From Nocardioidaceae bacterium (GTDB lineage Bacteria > Actinomycetota > Actinomycetes > Propionibacteriales > Nocardioidaceae), in assembly GCA_018672315.1 (NCBI GenBank), contig CP076053.1:3087827-3151826 (forward strand): a DNA stretch of 64,000 nucleotides, given 5' to 3'. The translations under genes were made by a program, and so were the position numbers. Every line of letters begins with the position of its first letter. Positions within the stretch are counted from its first letter, which is position 1. Of the stretch, positions 31,864-42,056 are shown piece by piece. The notes beneath the pieces are model-generated. The model was not told the origin of the DNA. It searched no databases and saw only the letters and a program-made list of their open reading frames with translations.

Positions 31864-33872
31864 GCACCCGCGACAGCATCGAATCCACCGACGTCTCCGT
31901 GCAGCTGCCCGGGCTCGTCGTACGCCACGTCGTCGCCGTCGGCGACGCGGTCGCGGCCGGCGACGCACTGGTGGTCACCGAGACCATGAAGTGCGAGAGC
32001 ACCGTGGTCGCCCCCTCCGCGGGTGTCGTACGCAGCCTCGCGCCCGTTGGCGACGTGCTCGAGCCCGGTGAGGCCGTCGTGTCCCTCGACGCCCCGGCCG
32101 GTGAGGAGGCCGTGGCGCCGGGCCGCGTGCGCAAGCCGCGACCCCTCCCGCCCCATCAGGTCGTCGCCACCGTCTGCGGACCCGAGGCGGACCCGCGCCT
32201 GGGTGCAGCCGCGCGCTCGGGCAGCTTCGTCGAGCTCGACCTCGCCGAGGACAGCGAGCCCTTGCGGCTCGACGGCGGCACCCTGCGTCCCTCGCCGCGC
32301 ACCGGCGACCGGCTCACCGAGGTGGGTCCGGGCCACGTGCGTACGAGCGGCGTCATGGTCGGTGTGATGACCCACGTCGTCGACGGCCACCCCGACGGCG
32401 TCTCCCGCGTCTGGATCGGTGGGGACTCCTCGAGGGCGATGGGCGCGGTCAGCGAGGCCGAGTGCCGCCGCATCCTCGCCGCGATCGACCTCGCCGAGCA
32501 GCGCGGACTGCCGCTGGAGTGGGTCGCGGTCTCCGCGGGCGCCCGCATCGCGTGGGACACCGGCACCGAGACGATGGACTGGTGCGCGGCCGTCGTCGCC
32601 CGGCTGGTGCAGTTCACGCAGACCGGCGGCTCGGTCGTCGTGATCGTCAACGGCGTCAACGTCGGGGCACAGTCCTACTGGAACGCCGAGGCCACCATGC
32701 TCGGCCACCACTCCGGCATGCTCGTCATGGTCGGTGACCAGGCGATGGTGCTCACCGGCAAGAACGCGCTCGCGCTGTCGGGCGGCGGCAAGCACCGCGA
32801 CGACGCGGCGATCGGCGGCTACGACCAGGTCATGGGCCCCAACGGCGAGGCGCACCACAGGGTCGCAGACGTCGTGGAGGCGTACCGCCTCGTCTTCACC
32901 CACCACTCGCTGTGCACCCGGCGCACCGACGGCTCGCCGGCCCGGGTCGGCAGCCCCGACCCGGTGGTGCGCGACGTGACCCGTGACGCCTACACCGAGC
33001 CGGAGCCCTTCGACTCCATCGGCGAGATCCTCGAGGAGCTCACCCACCCCGACCGGAAGCAGGCGTTCGCCATGCGGCCGGTCATGGCCGCGCTCGCCGA
33101 CCGCGACGCGCCGGTGCTGGAGCGGTGGAGCGACATGGCGGACGCCGGCGGGACGATCGTGTGGGACACCCGTCTCGGCGGCGCCCCGGCGAGCGTCATC
33201 GGTATCGAGTCGCGCCCTGTGCCGCGGGACACCGGCGACGGCTGGCTCAGCGGCCAGACGCTGCACCCGGAGGGGTCGCGCAAGGTCGCGCACGCCATCA
33301 ACGCAGCCTCCGGCAACCGGCCCGTGGTCGTGCTGGCGAACCTCGCCGGCTTCGACGGCTCGGCGCGCAGCATGCGCGGTCGGCAGCTCGAGTTCGGCGC
33401 CGAGATCGCCCGCGCCGTGACGAACTTCGAGGGCCCGCTGGTGGTGGCCGTGCTGGGTCGCTTCCACGGTGGGGCGTACGTGGTGTTCTCCAAGGCGCTC
33501 AACCCCGAGGTGAGGATCGTGGCGCTGGACGGCACGTACGTCTCGGTCATCGGTGGCGACTCCGCCGCGGGCGTCGTGATGGTGCGCGAGGTCGACCGCC
33601 GGGTGAAGGAGAAGCTGGCCTCCGCCCCGGGGGCGGACCCGGAGAGGCTGCGCCGCATCGAGCAGGCTGCCGTCGCTCGGGAGTTCGACCGGGTGCACGA
33701 CGTACGACGCGCCGCCGAGGTCGGCTCGGTCGACGAGGTCGTGCGGCCCTCGCACCTGCGGGAGACCGTCGTACGCATGGCGGGCCTGCTCGAGCCCGAC
33801 CCCGTCGCTGGCGCCGCGGTGCCGGATCAGGCCCGTCGGGCTGCGGCGTCGGCCTCGGCGCGCACGAGGTAG
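31860..33872 (+). CDS. Biotin-carrier/carboxyltransferase fusion (acyl-CoA carboxylase component)
   Basis: A 670-residue protein. Residues about 10-80 are a biotinyl-lipoyl domain with Lys44 in the motif TETMKCES, where Cys replaces the usual second Met. Residues about 100-650 are an acetyl-CoA-carboxylase-type carboxyltransferase domain: GVMTHVVDG, AVSAGARIAWDTG, NGVNVGAQSYWNAEATM, LTGKNALALSGGGKHRDDAA, LHPEGSRKVAHAINAASGNR, VLANLAGFDGS and RFHGGAYVVFSKAL. The architecture resembles the C-terminal half of eukaryote-like ACC, without a biotin carboxylase domain. It should make malonyl-CoA for FAS-I with a BC subunit encoded elsewhere. The start overlaps the acpS stop; the 3' end overlaps the convergent TetR gene by 46 bp. 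Substrate (acetyl versus longer acyl) is unproven. Confidence 0.85.
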   Translation: MSTRDSIESTDVSVQLPGLVVRHVVAVGDAVAAGDALVVTETMKCESTVVAPSAGVVRSLAPVGDVLEPGEAVVSLDAPAGEEAVAPGRVRKPRPLPPHQVVATVCGPEADPRLGAAARSGSFVELDLAEDSEPLRLDGGTLRPSPRTGDRLTEVGPGHVRTSGVMVGVMTHVVDGHPDGVSRVWIGGDSSRAMGAVSEAECRRILAAIDLAEQRGLPLEWVAVSAGARIAWDTGTETMDWCAAVVARLVQFTQTGGSVVVIVNGVNVGAQSYWNAEATMLGHHSGMLVMVGDQAMVLTGKNALALSGGGKHRDDAAIGGYDQVMGPNGEAHHRVADVVEAYRLVFTHHSLCTRRTDGSPARVGSPDPVVRDVTRDAYTEPEPFDSIGEILEELTHPDRKQAFAMRPVMAALADRDAPVLERWSDMADAGGTIVWDTRLGGAPASVIGIESRPVPRDTGDGWLSGQTLHPEGSRKVAHAINAASGNRPVVVLANLAGFDGSARSMRGRQLEFGAEIARAVTNFEGPLVVAVLGRFHGGAYVVFSKALNPEVRIVALDGTYVSVIGGDSAAGVVMVREVDRRVKEKLASAPGADPERLRRIEQAAVAREFDRVHDVRRAAEVGSVDEVVRPSHLRETVVRMAGLLEPDPVAGAAVPDQARRAAASASARTR

Positions 33873-34483
33873 CCGGTCAGCATCATCTTCAGCTGCACGA
33901 CGGCATCGGGGTGCGACTGGCCGTCGCGGATCGAGAAGTTGAGCATCGAGTAGGTGACGTGCACGAGCACCTCGGCGATGCTCTGCCGGTGCGCGATGGC
34001 CGACCCCGGTGTCAGCGGCGCGAGCAGACGGGTGACCTCGGCGGCGAGCTCTCGCTCGTGCTGGGCGGCGAGGCTGCGCGTCGCGGGCACGGACTGCATC
34101 GCCAGCCATACCGCCCGGCGCGAGGGGTCGGTGCGCCAGAGCCCCGCGAGGTGGTCGAGGAGCTTCTCCAGCAGCTCGGCCCAGTCGAGGCTGGGGATCT
34201 CGGCGGCGAAGTCGGCGAGCGCGTCCATGACGTGCCGGGTGTCGAGCCGGTCGAGCTCGCAGACGATGGCGTGCTTGTTGCCGAAGAACTGGTACACTGA
34301 CCCGATCGGCACCCCCGCCCGGGAGGCGACCTGGTCGGCGGTGAAGGACTCGATGCCGACCTCGGTGAGCAGGGTCCGGGCCGCGGTGAGGATCGCGTCG
34401 AAGCGCCGGTGACCCCGTTCCTGCGTCGGACGACGGCGCGGCAGGAACTCCTCGACGTCGGTGCTCGTGCCGGCAGGGTCCAC
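33827..34483 (-). CDS. TetR family transcriptional regulator (possible regulator of FAS-I operon)
   Basis: A 218-residue regulator. TetR_N HTH at about 15-65: RRFDAILTAARTLLTEVG, FTADQVASRAGVPIGSVYQF, FGNKHAIVCELDRLD; then an all-helical ligand domain. Start GTG 34483 has TACCCT 6 bases upstream, indicating a leaderless transcript. Its 3' end lies inside the end of the BCCP/CT gene (46-bp convergent overlap), and it is divergent from the DUF6629-like gene by 21 bp. TetR proteins beside lipid genes often sense acyl-CoA, and a FasR-like role is attractive but inferred. The nearest target by position is its own divergent region. Confidence 0.85.
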   Translation of the reverse strand: MDPAGTSTDVEEFLPRRRPTQERGHRRFDAILTAARTLLTEVGIESFTADQVASRAGVPIGSVYQFFGNKHAIVCELDRLDTRHVMDALADFAAEIPSLDWAELLEKLLDHLAGLWRTDPSRRAVWLAMQSVPATRSLAAQHERELAAEVTRLLAPLTPGSAIAHRQSIAEVLVHVTYSMLNFSIRDGQSHPDAVVQLKMMLTGYLVRAEADAAARRA

Positions 34484-34489
34484 GGGTGC

Positions 34490-34495
34490 AGGGTA
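34490..34495 (-). promoter_or_regulatory. -10 box of the TetR gene
   Basis: TACCCT on the minus strand, 6 bases from GTG 34483. It lies within the 21-bp gap to the divergent membrane-protein start, so the two promoters must overlap. Confidence 0.5.
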
Positions 34496-34504
34496 GGTGA
34501 CGGC

Positions 34505-37430
<2,926 letters not shown>

Positions 37431-37447
37431 CCGGTGCGTACGACACC

Positions 37448-37472
37448 CTCGGCACCCGTCGAACGTGCCGGG
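37448..37472 (+). terminator. Possible hairpin after ligA
   Basis: CTCGGCAC (37448-37455) pairs with GTGCCGGG (37465-37472), with one wobble and a 9-base loop, between the ligA stop and the gatC promoter. There is no T-tract. Confidence 0.3.
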
Positions 37473-37514
37473 TGCACCGGTGAAGGCGGGGGAGGCGCCG
37501 CGCGCGCCGGTCCC

Positions 37515-37520
37515 TAGACT
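37515..37520 (+). promoter_or_regulatory. -10 box of gatCAB operon
   Basis: TAGACT, 6 bases, ATG at 37527. This leaderless arrangement separates gatCAB transcription from ligA. Confidence 0.55.
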
Positions 37521-37526
37521 CACCCC

Positions 37527-37829
37527 ATGCCCGACATCACCCGCGACGAGGTCGCCCACCTGGCCGAGCTGGCCAGGATCGACCTCACCGACTCCGAGCT
37601 CGACCACCTCGCTCCGCAACTGAGCCTGATCCTGGAGTCGGTCGCCCAGATCAGCGAGGCGGTGGCCGACGACTCGATCCCCCCGACGAGCCACGCCCTG
37701 CCGCTGACGAACGTCTTCCGCGACGACGTGGTCACCCCGGGCCTGAGCGCCGAGGAGGCGCTCGCGGCCGCCCCGGAGAGCGAGCAGCAGCGCTTCGCGG
37801 TGCCGCGGATTCTGGGGGAGGAGGCATGA
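37527..37829 (+). CDS. gatC: Asp-tRNA(Asn)/Glu-tRNA(Gln) amidotransferase subunit C
   Basis: A 100-residue Gat[21 protein letters not shown] start, [17 protein letters not shown] and the C-terminal [17 protein letters not shown]. It wraps around GatA and stabilises the GatCAB amidotransferase. The stop overlaps gatA by 4 bp (ATGA). Confidence 0.95.
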   Translation: MPDITRDEVAHLAELARIDLTDSELDHLAPQLSLILESVAQISEAVADDSIPPTSHALPLTNVFRDDVVTPGLSAEEALAAAPESEQQRFAVPRILGEEA

Positions 37830-39337
37830 GTGCGCCCAGCACCGACCTGACCACGGCACCCGACGGGCCGATCGGGGCCACCGCCGAGCAGATGGCCCGC
37901 GCGCTCGCCGAGGGCGAGGTGACCTCCGAGCAGCTGGTGCAGGCGCACCTCGACCGCATCGCCGAGGTCGACGGCGAGGTGGCGGCCTACCTCCACGTCG
38001 ACGCCGACGGAGCGCTGGCCGCCGCCCGCGAGTCCGACGCCCGGCGCGCCGCCGGCACCAGCGCCTCCGCGCTCGACGGGGTGCCCGTCGCGGTGAAGGA
38101 CGTGCTCGCCACGAAGGGGGTGCCCACGACCTGCGGCTCGAGGATCCTCGAGGGGTGGGTCCCGCCGTACGACGCCACCCTCGTCACCCGGCTCCGCAGC
38201 GCCGGACTGCCGATGCTGGGCAAGACCAACATGGACGAGTTCGCGATGGGTTCGACCACCGAGCGGTCGGCGTACGGGCCCACGCGCAACCCCTGGGACA
38301 CCACACGGATCCCCGGTGGGTCCGGCGGCGGCTCCGCGGCCGCGGTCGCCAGCTTCACGGCGCCGCTGGCCATCGGCACCGATACCGGCGGGTCGATCCG
38401 CCAGCCCGCGTCGATGACCGGCACCGTCGGGGTCAAGCCGACCTTCGGCGGCATCTCCCGCTACGGCCTCGTGGCGATGGCGAACTCCCTCGACCAGGCC
38501 GGGCCGTGCTCGCGCACCGTCCTCGACGCGGCGCTGCTCCACGAGGTCGTCGGAGGTCACGACCCCAAGGACTCCACCTCCCTGCCCGACCCCGTCGGCG
38601 CGCTCGTGGAGGCCGCGCGGCAAGGAGCCGCCGGAGACCTGACCGGCGTACGCGTCGGCGTCATCTCCGAGCTGTCCGGCGAGGGCTACCAGGCCGGCGT
38701 CGAGTCCAGCTTCCGCGACGCGCTCGAGCTGCTCACGAAGGCCGGCGCCGAGGTCGTCGAGGTCTCCTGCCCGAGCTTCTCCTACGCCGTGGGCGCCTAC
38801 TACCTGATCATGCCGAGCGAGGCCTCGAGCAATCTCGCCAAGTTCGACGCGATGCGGTACGGCCTGCGCACGATGCCGCAGCTGCCCGAGGGCGCCGGTT
38901 CGCCGACGGCCGAGCAGGTCATGCGAGCCACGCGCGACGCCGGCTTCGGCGACGAGGTGAAGCGGCGCATCATCCTCGGCACGTACGCGCTGTCCTCGGG
39001 CTACTACGACGCCTACTACGGGTCGGCCCAGAAGGTGCGCACGCTGATCCAGCGCGACTTCGCCGCGGCGTACGAGCAGGTCGACGTGCTGGTCAGCCCA
39101 ACCAGCCCGGTCACCGCGTACCCGCTGGGGGAGAAGCTCGACGACCCCGTGGCGATGTACCTCGACGACATCACCACCATCCCGGCGAACCTCGCCGGCA
39201 TCCCCGGCATCTCGCTGCCCAGCGGCTTCGCCGACGGGCTCCCCGTGGGGCTGCAGGTGCTGGCACCCGCGCTCGCCGACGACCGCCTCTACCGCGTCGG
39301 GGCCGCCGCGGAGTCGCTGCTCGCGGGGCCGCGTTGA
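37826..39337 (+). CDS. gatA: Asp-tRNA(Asn)/Glu-tRNA(Gln) amidotransferase subunit A
   Basis: A 503-residue amidase-signature subunit that releases ammonia from glutamine. Ser-cisSer-Lys triad: Lys91 in [13 protein letters not shown] and the serine-rich [13 protein letters not shown] and [13 protein letters not shown] segments at about 165-195. It overlaps gatC upstream (ATGA) and the membrane-protein gene downstream (TGATG). Confidence 0.96.
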   Translation: MSAPSTDLTTAPDGPIGATAEQMARALAEGEVTSEQLVQAHLDRIAEVDGEVAAYLHVDADGALAAARESDARRAAGTSASALDGVPVAVKDVLATKGVPTTCGSRILEGWVPPYDATLVTRLRSAGLPMLGKTNMDEFAMGSTTERSAYGPTRNPWDTTRIPGGSGGGSAAAVASFTAPLAIGTDTGGSIRQPASMTGTVGVKPTFGGISRYGLVAMANSLDQAGPCSRTVLDAALLHEVVGGHDPKDSTSLPDPVGALVEAARQGAAGDLTGVRVGVISELSGEGYQAGVESSFRDALELLTKAGAEVVEVSCPSFSYAVGAYYLIMPSEASSNLAKFDAMRYGLRTMPQLPEGAGSPTAEQVMRATRDAGFGDEVKRRIILGTYALSSGYYDAYYGSAQKVRTLIQRDFAAAYEQVDVLVSPTSPVTAYPLGEKLDDPVAMYLDDITTIPANLAGIPGISLPSGFADGLPVGLQVLAPALADDRLYRVGAAAESLLAGPR

Positions 39338-39771
39338 TGCAGTCCTCCCGCGGTCTGCGCCTCCTCTCACTCCTCGCGTGGGTGGGGTCGGGGCTGCTCA
39401 TCGTCCTCGCGGGGCTTCTGCTGGTGCTCGGTGGCGGTGACAGCGTCGACCCGGCCCGTATCGACCTCGACGTCGAGCGCGACATCCGCAACCGGTCGAT
39501 CGGGCTGGGCGTGGTCGGTCTCGTCGCCGTGGCGGGGGCCGTCGCCTTCGGGCTCGGTGCCTGGGCGCGCATCAAGGCCGAGGAGATCGACCGGCGCGAC
39601 ACCTCGGCAGGGTTCGGCGTACGCCCACCGCGGCCACCGCGGCCACCGCGGCCACCGCGAGAGGGCCCTCCCGCGGGAGGCGCCATCCACCCGCCGCCCC
39701 CACGGTCCGGGTCCGACCCCGGCCACCAGACCCCTGACGACTCCGACCCAGACGACCGGGAGCAGCCATGA
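39337..39771 (+). CDS. Small membrane protein encoded between gatA and gatB
   Basis: A 144-residue protein: two hydrophobic helices (about 8-33, [20 protein letters not shown]; and 55-77, [20 protein letters not shown]). A Pro/Arg-rich cytoplasmic tail follows, including a (PPR)n run coded by a 9-bp tandem repeat. It overlaps both neighbours (TGATG with gatA, ATGA with gatB), so it is fully embedded in the amidotransferase operon. No family is recognised. Its position suggests co-expression rather than a role in transamidation. Confidence 0.7.
   Translation: MQSSRGLRLLSLLAWVGSGLLIVLAGLLLVLGGGDSVDPARIDLDVERDIRNRSIGLGVVGLVAVAGAVAFGLGAWARIKAEEIDRRDTSAGFGVRPPRPPRPPRPPREGPPAGGAIHPPPPRSGSDPGHQTPDDSDPDDREQP
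39625..39660 (+). repeat. 9-bp tandem repeat (about 4 copies) within coding sequence
   Basis: The unit CCACCGCGG is repeated in register and encodes a Pro-Pro-Arg run in the tail of the gatA-gatB intervening membrane protein. Copy-number change would keep the frame. Confidence 0.75.
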
Positions 39772-41297
39772 CGGCCACCCGCCACGACACCGACCAGGTG
39801 CTGTCCTTCGACGAGGCCCTCGCGCGCTTCGACCCCGCGCTCGGTCTGGAGGTGCACGTCGAGCTCGGCACCGCCACGAAGATGTTCTGCGGCTGTCCGA
39901 CCGAGTTCGGCGCCGAGCCGAACACGCAGGTCTGTCCGACGTGCTTGGGACTCCCTGGCGCGATGCCCGTGGTCAACCACGCGGCGGTCGAGTCCGCGAT
40001 CCGCATCGGCCTGGCGCTCAACTGCGAGATCGCCGAGTGGTGCCGCTTCGCGCGCAAGAACTACTTCTACCCCGACATGCCGAAGAACTTCCAGACCTCC
40101 CAGTACGACGAGCCGATCGCGTTCGAGGGACACCTGGACGTCGAGGTGCCGGACGAGACCGCCGAGGGCGGGTCCCGGGTCGTCCGCGTGGGCATCGAGC
40201 GGGCCCACATGGAGGAGGACACCGGCAAGTCGCTGCACGTCGGCGAGTCCGGACGCATCCACGGCGCCGACTACTCCCTCGTCGACTACAACCGCGCCGG
40301 CATCCCGCTGATCGAGATCGTCACGAAGCCGATCACCGGCACCCGCGAGCTCGCGCCGGTCGTGGCGAGGGAGTACGTCGCGCAGCTGCGCGAGATCCTG
40401 CTCGGCCTGGGCGTCTCCGACGTCAAGATGGAGCAGGGGTCGCTGCGCTGCGACGTCAACCTGTCGCTGGCCCCGACGGGCTCCGAGCGTCTCGGCACCC
40501 GCACCGAGACCAAGAACGTCAACTCCCTGCGATCGGTCGAGCGCGCTGTGCGCTACGAGATGGGCCGCCACGCCGCGATCCTGGCCGGCGACGGCTCGAT
40601 CCTGCAGGAGACGCGGCACTGGCACGAGGACACCGGCATCACCACCTCCGGCCGCCCGAAGTCCGACGCCGAGGACTACCGCTACTTCCCCGAGCCGGAC
40701 CTGACCCCGGTCGCCCCGAGCCGGGAGTGGGTCGAGACGCTGCGCGGCACCCTGCCCGAGCCGCCGCGCGTACGCCGTGCTCGCCTGGCCGAGGCCTGGG
40801 GGTTCTCCGAGCTGGAGATGCGCGACACCGTCGGCGCCGGTGCACTGGACGCCATCGAGCAGACCGTGGCGGCGGGCGCCTCCCCGCAGGCCGCCCGCAA
40901 GTGGTGGCTCGGTGAGATCGCGCGTCGCGCGAACGAGTCGCAGACGCCGGTCACGGACCAGGGCGTCACGCCGGTGCAGGTCGCGCGCGTCCAGGCGCTC
41001 GTCGACGAGGGCACCATCAACGACAAGCTCGCCCGGCAGGTCCTCGAGGGAGTCATGGCCGGCGAGGGCGACCCCGACGAGGTCGTGGCCTCACGCGGAC
41101 TCGCCGTCGTCAGCGACGACGGTGCACTCGGCGCGGCCGTCGACGAGGCCATCGCCGCGAATCCGGACGTCGCACAGAAGATCCGTGACGGCAAGCACGC
41201 CGCCGCGGGTGCTCTCATCGGCGCGGTGATGAAGGCGATGCGAGGCCAGGCCGACGCGGGACGCGTACGCGAGCTGATCCTCGAGAAGCTCGCCTGA
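39768..41297 (+). CDS. gatB: Asp-tRNA(Asn)/Glu-tRNA(Gln) amidotransferase subunit B
   Basis: A 509-residue tRNA-binding and phosphorylating subunit. Seen: [68 protein letters not shown], the catalytic core ending YRYFPEPDL, and the C-terminal helical/YqeY-like tail ([10 protein letters not shown] variant, [18 protein letters not shown]). ATG overlaps the preceding stop. The 17-bp tandem array follows its stop. Confidence 0.96.
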   Translation: MTATRHDTDQVLSFDEALARFDPALGLEVHVELGTATKMFCGCPTEFGAEPNTQVCPTCLGLPGAMPVVNHAAVESAIRIGLALNCEIAEWCRFARKNYFYPDMPKNFQTSQYDEPIAFEGHLDVEVPDETAEGGSRVVRVGIERAHMEEDTGKSLHVGESGRIHGADYSLVDYNRAGIPLIEIVTKPITGTRELAPVVAREYVAQLREILLGLGVSDVKMEQGSLRCDVNLSLAPTGSERLGTRTETKNVNSLRSVERAVRYEMGRHAAILAGDGSILQETRHWHEDTGITTSGRPKSDAEDYRYFPEPDLTPVAPSREWVETLRGTLPEPPRVRRARLAEAWGFSELEMRDTVGAGALDAIEQTVAAGASPQAARKWWLGEIARRANESQTPVTDQGVTPVQVARVQALVDEGTINDKLARQVLEGVMAGEGDPDEVVASRGLAVVSDDGALGAAVDEAIAANPDVAQKIRDGKHAAAGALIGAVMKAMRGQADAGRVRELILEKLA

Positions 41298-41315
41298 CCG
41301 CCGAGGGGTCACTCC

Positions 41316-41523
41316 TCGCGAGACGTCGATTCTGGCGAGACGTCGATTCTGGCGAGACGTCGATTCTGGCGAGACGTCGATTCTGGCGAGACGTCGATTC
41401 TCGCGAGACCCGTACGTTCTCTCGCGGGAACTGACCCTTCGCGGGAAGTGACCCCTCGCGAGAAGTGACCTCTCGCGGGAAGTGACCTCTCGCGGGAAGT
41501 GACCTCTCGCGGGAAGTGACCTC
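41316..41523. repeat. 17-bp tandem array, two related unit types, between convergent gatB and carbonic anhydrase
   Basis: Twelve head-to-tail units fill the gap. Units 1-5 (41316-41400) are T(G/C)GCGAGACGTCGATTC, nearly identical. Unit 6 (41401-41421) is a 21-base divergent copy. Units 7-12 (41422-41523) are TCGCGGGAAGTGACCTC with minor changes; unit 9 (41456-41472) has TCGCGAGA. Both types share the frame T-x-GCG-x-GA-x-GT and the 17-base period. The bases just before unit 1 (41302-41321) are close to the reverse complement of units 8-9, so the array could fold on itself. There are no spacers, so it is not a CRISPR. The function is unknown; it may act as terminator, protein-binding array or mobile repeat family. 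Confidence 0.9.
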
Positions 41524-41529
41524 TGGGCG

Positions 41530-42027
41530 TCAGTCGACGGGGTTCAGCAGCCCCGTGTCGACGTCGTAGATGAAGCCGCCGACCTTGACGTCGGCCTTGA
41601 TCAACGGGTGCGCGATGACCTTGTGCATGTCGTCCTTCAGGGCGGCGACCTGGTCCTCGACCACGCCGAAGGTCATCCAGGACGCGTCCTGCTCGGCGGA
41701 GGCACCGACCTTCTCCCGCACCTGGTCCAGAGAGCTGGACGCCATGGCGCAGCGGGTGTGGGGCGCGATGAGGATGCGGTCCACGTTCAGCAGGTGCGTC
41801 GCGAGCACGAGGGCCTCGAGCGCCTGCGGCGTGACCCGCCCTCCGGGGTTGCGGAAGATCTTGGCGTCACCGTGGGTGAGCCCGAGCATCCGCAACGGGT
41901 CGATGCGCGAGTCCATGCAGGTCACAAGGGCGACACCGGCCTTGGCGACGCCGTCGAACCCGCCGAGGTCGAAGTCGTCCGCGAACGCGCGGTTGTTGGC
42001 CAGGAGGTCGTCGAACGGTCCACTCAT
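41530..42027 (-). CDS. Beta-carbonic anhydrase
   Basis: A 165-residue enzyme interconverting CO2 and bicarbonate. Zinc site: Cys in TCMDSR (with the Asp/Arg dyad), then His and Cys in IAPHTRCAM; NPGGRVTPQALEALVLATHLL is characteristic. It is shorter than plant-type beta-CAs, like the Rv1284-type. Start ATG 42027 with TAGATT 6 bases upstream (leaderless). Bicarbonate made here could serve the carboxylase encoded upstream, but no operon link exists. Confidence 0.9.
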   Translation of the reverse strand: MSGPFDDLLANNRAFADDFDLGGFDGVAKAGVALVTCMDSRIDPLRMLGLTHGDAKIFRNPGGRVTPQALEALVLATHLLNVDRILIAPHTRCAMASSSLDQVREKVGASAEQDASWMTFGVVEDQVAALKDDMHKVIAHPLIKADVKVGGFIYDVDTGLLNPVD

Positions 42028-42033
42028 ACCGCG

Positions 42034-42039
42034 AATCTA
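42034..42039 (-). promoter_or_regulatory. -10 box of carbonic anhydrase gene
   Basis: TAGATT on the minus strand, 6 bases before ATG 42027. Confidence 0.5.
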
Positions 42040-42056
42040 CTCACCCCGGAGGGTGG

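Noticed and set aside
31860-33872. Truncated multidomain acetyl-CoA carboxylase that lost its biotin carboxylase
   Set aside because: The ATG overlaps the acpS stop in a clean ATGA and the biotin domain is complete at the N-terminus, so a designed two-domain protein is more likely than a broken remnant.
37826-41297. Frameshift or gene break in gatCAB because of the extra ORF
   Set aside because: gatA and gatB are full length with all motifs; the intervening ORF is a separate membrane protein.
41316-41523. CRISPR array
   Set aside because: Units are directly contiguous with no unique spacers, and no cas genes are nearby.
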